A stretch of 64,000 nt of DNA, taken from positions 248,001-312,000 of the forward strand of contig NZ_JADNYK010000003.1 of the NCBI RefSeq assembly GCF_017810075.1. Reading direction: 5' to 3'. Made by a program: the position numbers and the translations under genes. Position 1 is the first letter of the stretch; each line of letters starts with the position of its first letter. The notes beneath the pieces are model-generated. The model was not told the DNA's origin. It saw nothing but the letters and a program-made list of their open reading frames with translations, and did not search any database. The stretch comes from Pseudozobellia sp. WGM2 (GTDB taxonomy: Bacteria; Bacteroidota; Bacteroidia; Flavobacteriales; Flavobacteriaceae). Below are positions 61,604 through 64,000 of this stretch, piece by piece.

Positions 61604-64000
61604 ATGAAATTAGCTTTACGCACAATTCTAGCATTCGTAATTCTTTTGGTATCCTGTGGCAAAAAAGTTGCTACGGAAACGAAAGCGTCTGAAAATTATT
61701 TCAGACAGGTGCACCCCGATAGTAGCGGAATAAATTTCTCGAATGATCTTTACTATAGCGACGAACTAAACATAATCGAATACCTATACTATTATAATGG
61801 TGGTGGAGTGGCCGTCGGAGATATCAACAACGACGGACTTGAAGACCTCTATTTTACGGCCAATCAAAAACCAGATCGACTTTACCTCAACCAAGGAAAT
61901 TTAAGGTTTAAAGACATCACGGAAGAAGCGGGCCTACAAATTGACTCTACATGGTCTACGGGCGTTACTATGGAAGACATAAATAACGACGGTCTTTTAG
62001 ATATCTACGTTTCAAAGGTTGGCAAATACAAATCGCTGAACTCACATAACCTACTTTACATCAATAATGGTGATCTTACCTTCACTGAAAAATCGGAAGA
62101 TTATGGATTGAACTTTTCAGGATTATCTACGCAAGCTTCCTTTTTTGATTATGACAATGATGGTGATATGGATGTATATCTTATGAATCATTCCGTTCAC
62201 ACCCCTAGAAGCTACGGTAATATTGAACAACGGAGCCAAAATGATTCCCTATCGGGCGACCGGCTTTATGAGAACCTTTTGGACGAAGGAAAAGAAACAT
62301 TTAAAGACGTAACGCAAATCTCTGGCATATATAGTAGTGCCCTTGGGTATGGTCTCGCTTTAATCACTTCTGATGTAAATAGTGATGGTTTAGTTGATAT
62401 TTATGTCGGTAACGATTTTCACGAAAACGACTACCTGTACCTTAATCAAGGAGATAAGACATTTAAAGAAAGTAGCACTGATTTTCTAGACCATACCACT
62501 AGATTTACTATGGGTGTTGATATTGCCGATATGAACGGAGATCAACTGTTTGACATTTTCACTTTGGATATGATGCCTTTCGACCATGAAATTTTTATGA
62601 AATCTGGCGGCGAAGACTCTGATAAAGTGAGAAAAATCAAAGAGAATTTTGGGTACGGTGAACAATATGCACGAAACACCTTCCAACTCAATCAAAACAA
62701 TAACTATTTTACAGACATTGCCCTGCAAACAGAAACCCATGCTACCGATTGGAGCTGGAGCGTGCTGCTACAAGATTATGATAACGATGGTCTAAACGAT
62801 ATTTATGTAACCAACGGAATCTACAAAAGACCGAATGACCTCGACTATATCAATTATTTGAGCAATACTGATTTTGCGCAATTCAACTTGAACCAGCAGA
62901 AAGAAACCCAGAAAAAATTAATTGATGAGATGCCAACGGTAAAATTATCGAACGTCTTATTTAAAAACCAAGGTGACTTGAGTTTTGAGCGAATATCTAG
63001 CAGTTCAGACTCGGGTCCCTCCTATTCCAACGGGGCCGCATATGCCGATTTAGACAATGACGGTGATTTAGACTTGGTAGTCAACAATATTGACCAGAAG
63101 GCCTTTGTGTTGGAAAACACAACTAAGAAGGAAAATCATTTCATTTCATTAGAAATTAAAGGCGATGAAAAATTTAGAAATACTACAGGCACCAAGGTTT
63201 TTGTCTATACTGAAGATATGTCTTTTGTAAAAGAATTAACGGTGACCAAAGGCTTTCAGTCATCTTCGACGCGTAGACTTCATTTTGGGCTCGGTGAAAT
63301 TCAAAAAATAGATTCCATTAAGATTAAATGGCTTGATGGCTACGAGCAGGTTGAAAAAGACATTGCAATTGACCAATTTCAGACTCTGACTAGAACTGAC
63401 AACCTAAAACCGAGTAAAGCTTCGGTCAAAAAAGAAGTAGAACCCTTAACCACCTTCCCCTTTATTCACTTAGAAAATAGTTTTCTCGATTACGAAAGAG
63501 AACCTTTAATGCCAGAGAAATTATCCTCTGAAGGGCCTGCAGTCGTCGAAGCAGATTTCAATGGAGACGGGCTGACCGATTTATTCATAGGAGGGGCAAG
63601 ATATCAATCTTCGCAACTATTCCTGCAACAAAAAAATGGAGAATTCATTAATTCTGTAAATAGCAACTTGGGCAAAGATCTCATTTATGAAGATGTATCG
63701 GCCGCTGCATTTGACCTAGAAAATGACGGAGACCTCGACCTGTACGTAATGAGTGGAGGCAATGATAAGTTCGAAGAAGATATTCAACTAGAAGACAGAA
63801 TTTATGTGAATGATGGTAATGCCAATTTCACGCGTTTAAAAACGAACCTAATCCGCACCAATGGGGGCAGTGTGTCGTCTAGTGACTTTAACGGCGATGG
63901 CTATGACGACCTTTTCATCGGTAATCGCTCCATTCCTGGTGGCTATGGCCTCTCTCCTTTTAGCTATATGCTTACCAACAATGGTAAAGGTGAGTTCATG
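61604..64000 (+). CDS. FG-GAP/ASPIC-UnbV repeat lipoprotein, third of three (partial)
   Basis: Translation from ATG at 61604 stays open for 799 codons to the window edge. Lipobox VSC (Cys18). It has the same layout: FG-GAP units (GDINNDGLEDLYF, DYDNDGDMDVYLMNH, DLDNDGDLDLVVNN), then RGFQSS-type ASPIC/UnbV residues (TKGFQSSSTRRLHFGLG, IKWLDGYEQVEK) and the second FG-GAP block (EADFNGDGLTDLFIGG). It differs more from the other two than they do from each other. The rest of its C-terminus lies outside the window. Confidence 0.86.
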   Translation, partial: MKLALRTILAFVILLVSCGKKVATETKASENYFRQVHPDSSGINFSNDLYYSDELNIIEYLYYYNGGGVAVGDINNDGLEDLYFTANQKPDRLYLNQGNLRFKDITEEAGLQIDSTWSTGVTMEDINNDGLLDIYVSKVGKYKSLNSHNLLYINNGDLTFTEKSEDYGLNFSGLSTQASFFDYDNDGDMDVYLMNHSVHTPRSYGNIEQRSQNDSLSGDRLYENLLDEGKETFKDVTQISGIYSSALGYGLALITSDVNSDGLVDIYVGNDFHENDYLYLNQGDKTFKESSTDFLDHTTRFTMGVDIADMNGDQLFDIFTLDMMPFDHEIFMKSGGEDSDKVRKIKENFGYGEQYARNTFQLNQNNNYFTDIALQTETHATDWSWSVLLQDYDNDGLNDIYVTNGIYKRPNDLDYINYLSNTDFAQFNLNQQKETQKKLIDEMPTVKLSNVLFKNQGDLSFERISSSSDSGPSYSNGAAYADLDNDGDLDLVVNNIDQKAFVLENTTKKENHFISLEIKGDEKFRNTTGTKVFVYTEDMSFVKELTVTKGFQSSSTRRLHFGLGEIQKIDSIKIKWLDGYEQVEKDIAIDQFQTLTRTDNLKPSKASVKKEVEPLTTFPFIHLENSFLDYEREPLMPEKLSSEGPAVVEADFNGDGLTDLFIGGARYQSSQLFLQQKNGEFINSVNSNLGKDLIYEDVSAAAFDLENDGDLDLYVMSGGNDKFEEDIQLEDRIYVNDGNANFTRLKTNLIRTNGGSVSSSDFNGDGYDDLFIGNRSIPGGYGLSPFSYMLTNNGKGEFM

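Overview
The window looks like chromosomal DNA of a marine-type member of the Flavobacteriaceae (Bacteroidota). The AT-rich sequence, absence of Shine-Dalgarno sites, promoters of the TTG-N19-TAnnTTTG type, a SusC/SusD pair, a type IX secretion C-terminal domain next to a PorP/SprF gene, mevalonate-pathway genes and an arginine operon of the Bacteroidota type all point there. The genus cannot be fixed from sequence alone. I see no tRNA, rRNA, CRISPR array, transposase or integrase gene.

Layout. 1-8,077: cell-envelope genes: a partial amidase, lipoproteins, peptide deformylase, a BamA/TamA-like barrel, a GH113-like hydrolase, a DUF547 protein and two predicted outer-membrane proteins. 8,380-15,490: an FAD oxidoreductase, a membrane protein with 4Fe-4S clusters, a MORN-type protein and three glycosyltransferases, apparently one transcription unit of unknown product. 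15,501-26,170: an arginine/proline operon, acetyltransferase-argG-argC-proC-argD-proB-argF'-SDR-argB-argE-argH. A consensus promoter precedes it, then a 16-codon reading frame ending His-Asn-Arg-Arg-Arg-Pro, which I interpret as an arginine-sensing leader peptide. 26,198-30,293: an M1 peptidase, an EEP-family hydrolase and a metzincin-like lipoprotein. 30,360-35,381: a large leucine-rich-repeat surface protein with a type B sorting domain, and its PorP/SprF partner.

35,412-40,937: an RluB-like protein lacking the usual catalytic Asp, a UbiA prenyltransferase, mevalonate kinase, a membrane protein, diphosphomevalonate decarboxylase and TspO. 40,956-49,464 (all minus): DUF1697, a HI0933-type flavoprotein and a GDPD, then a maltose module (GH13, GH65 phosphorylase, beta-phosphoglucomutase, LacI regulator). 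49,465-64,000 (plus): a regulatory region with a LacI-type operator, then susC, susD, a strong terminator, and three FG-GAP/ASPIC-UnbV lipoproteins with a small lipoprotein between the first two; the third runs off the window.

How it fits together. SusCD probably imports malto-oligosaccharides or another alpha-glucan. GH13 trims them, GH65 phosphorolyses maltose to glucose and beta-glucose 1-phosphate, and the mutase makes glucose 6-phosphate, with the LacI protein acting on the shared intergenic region. The arginine operon lacks a classical argA and proA. Its carbamoyltransferase has features of the N-succinylornithine type, and the lead GNAT protein is a candidate for the acylglutamate-forming step.
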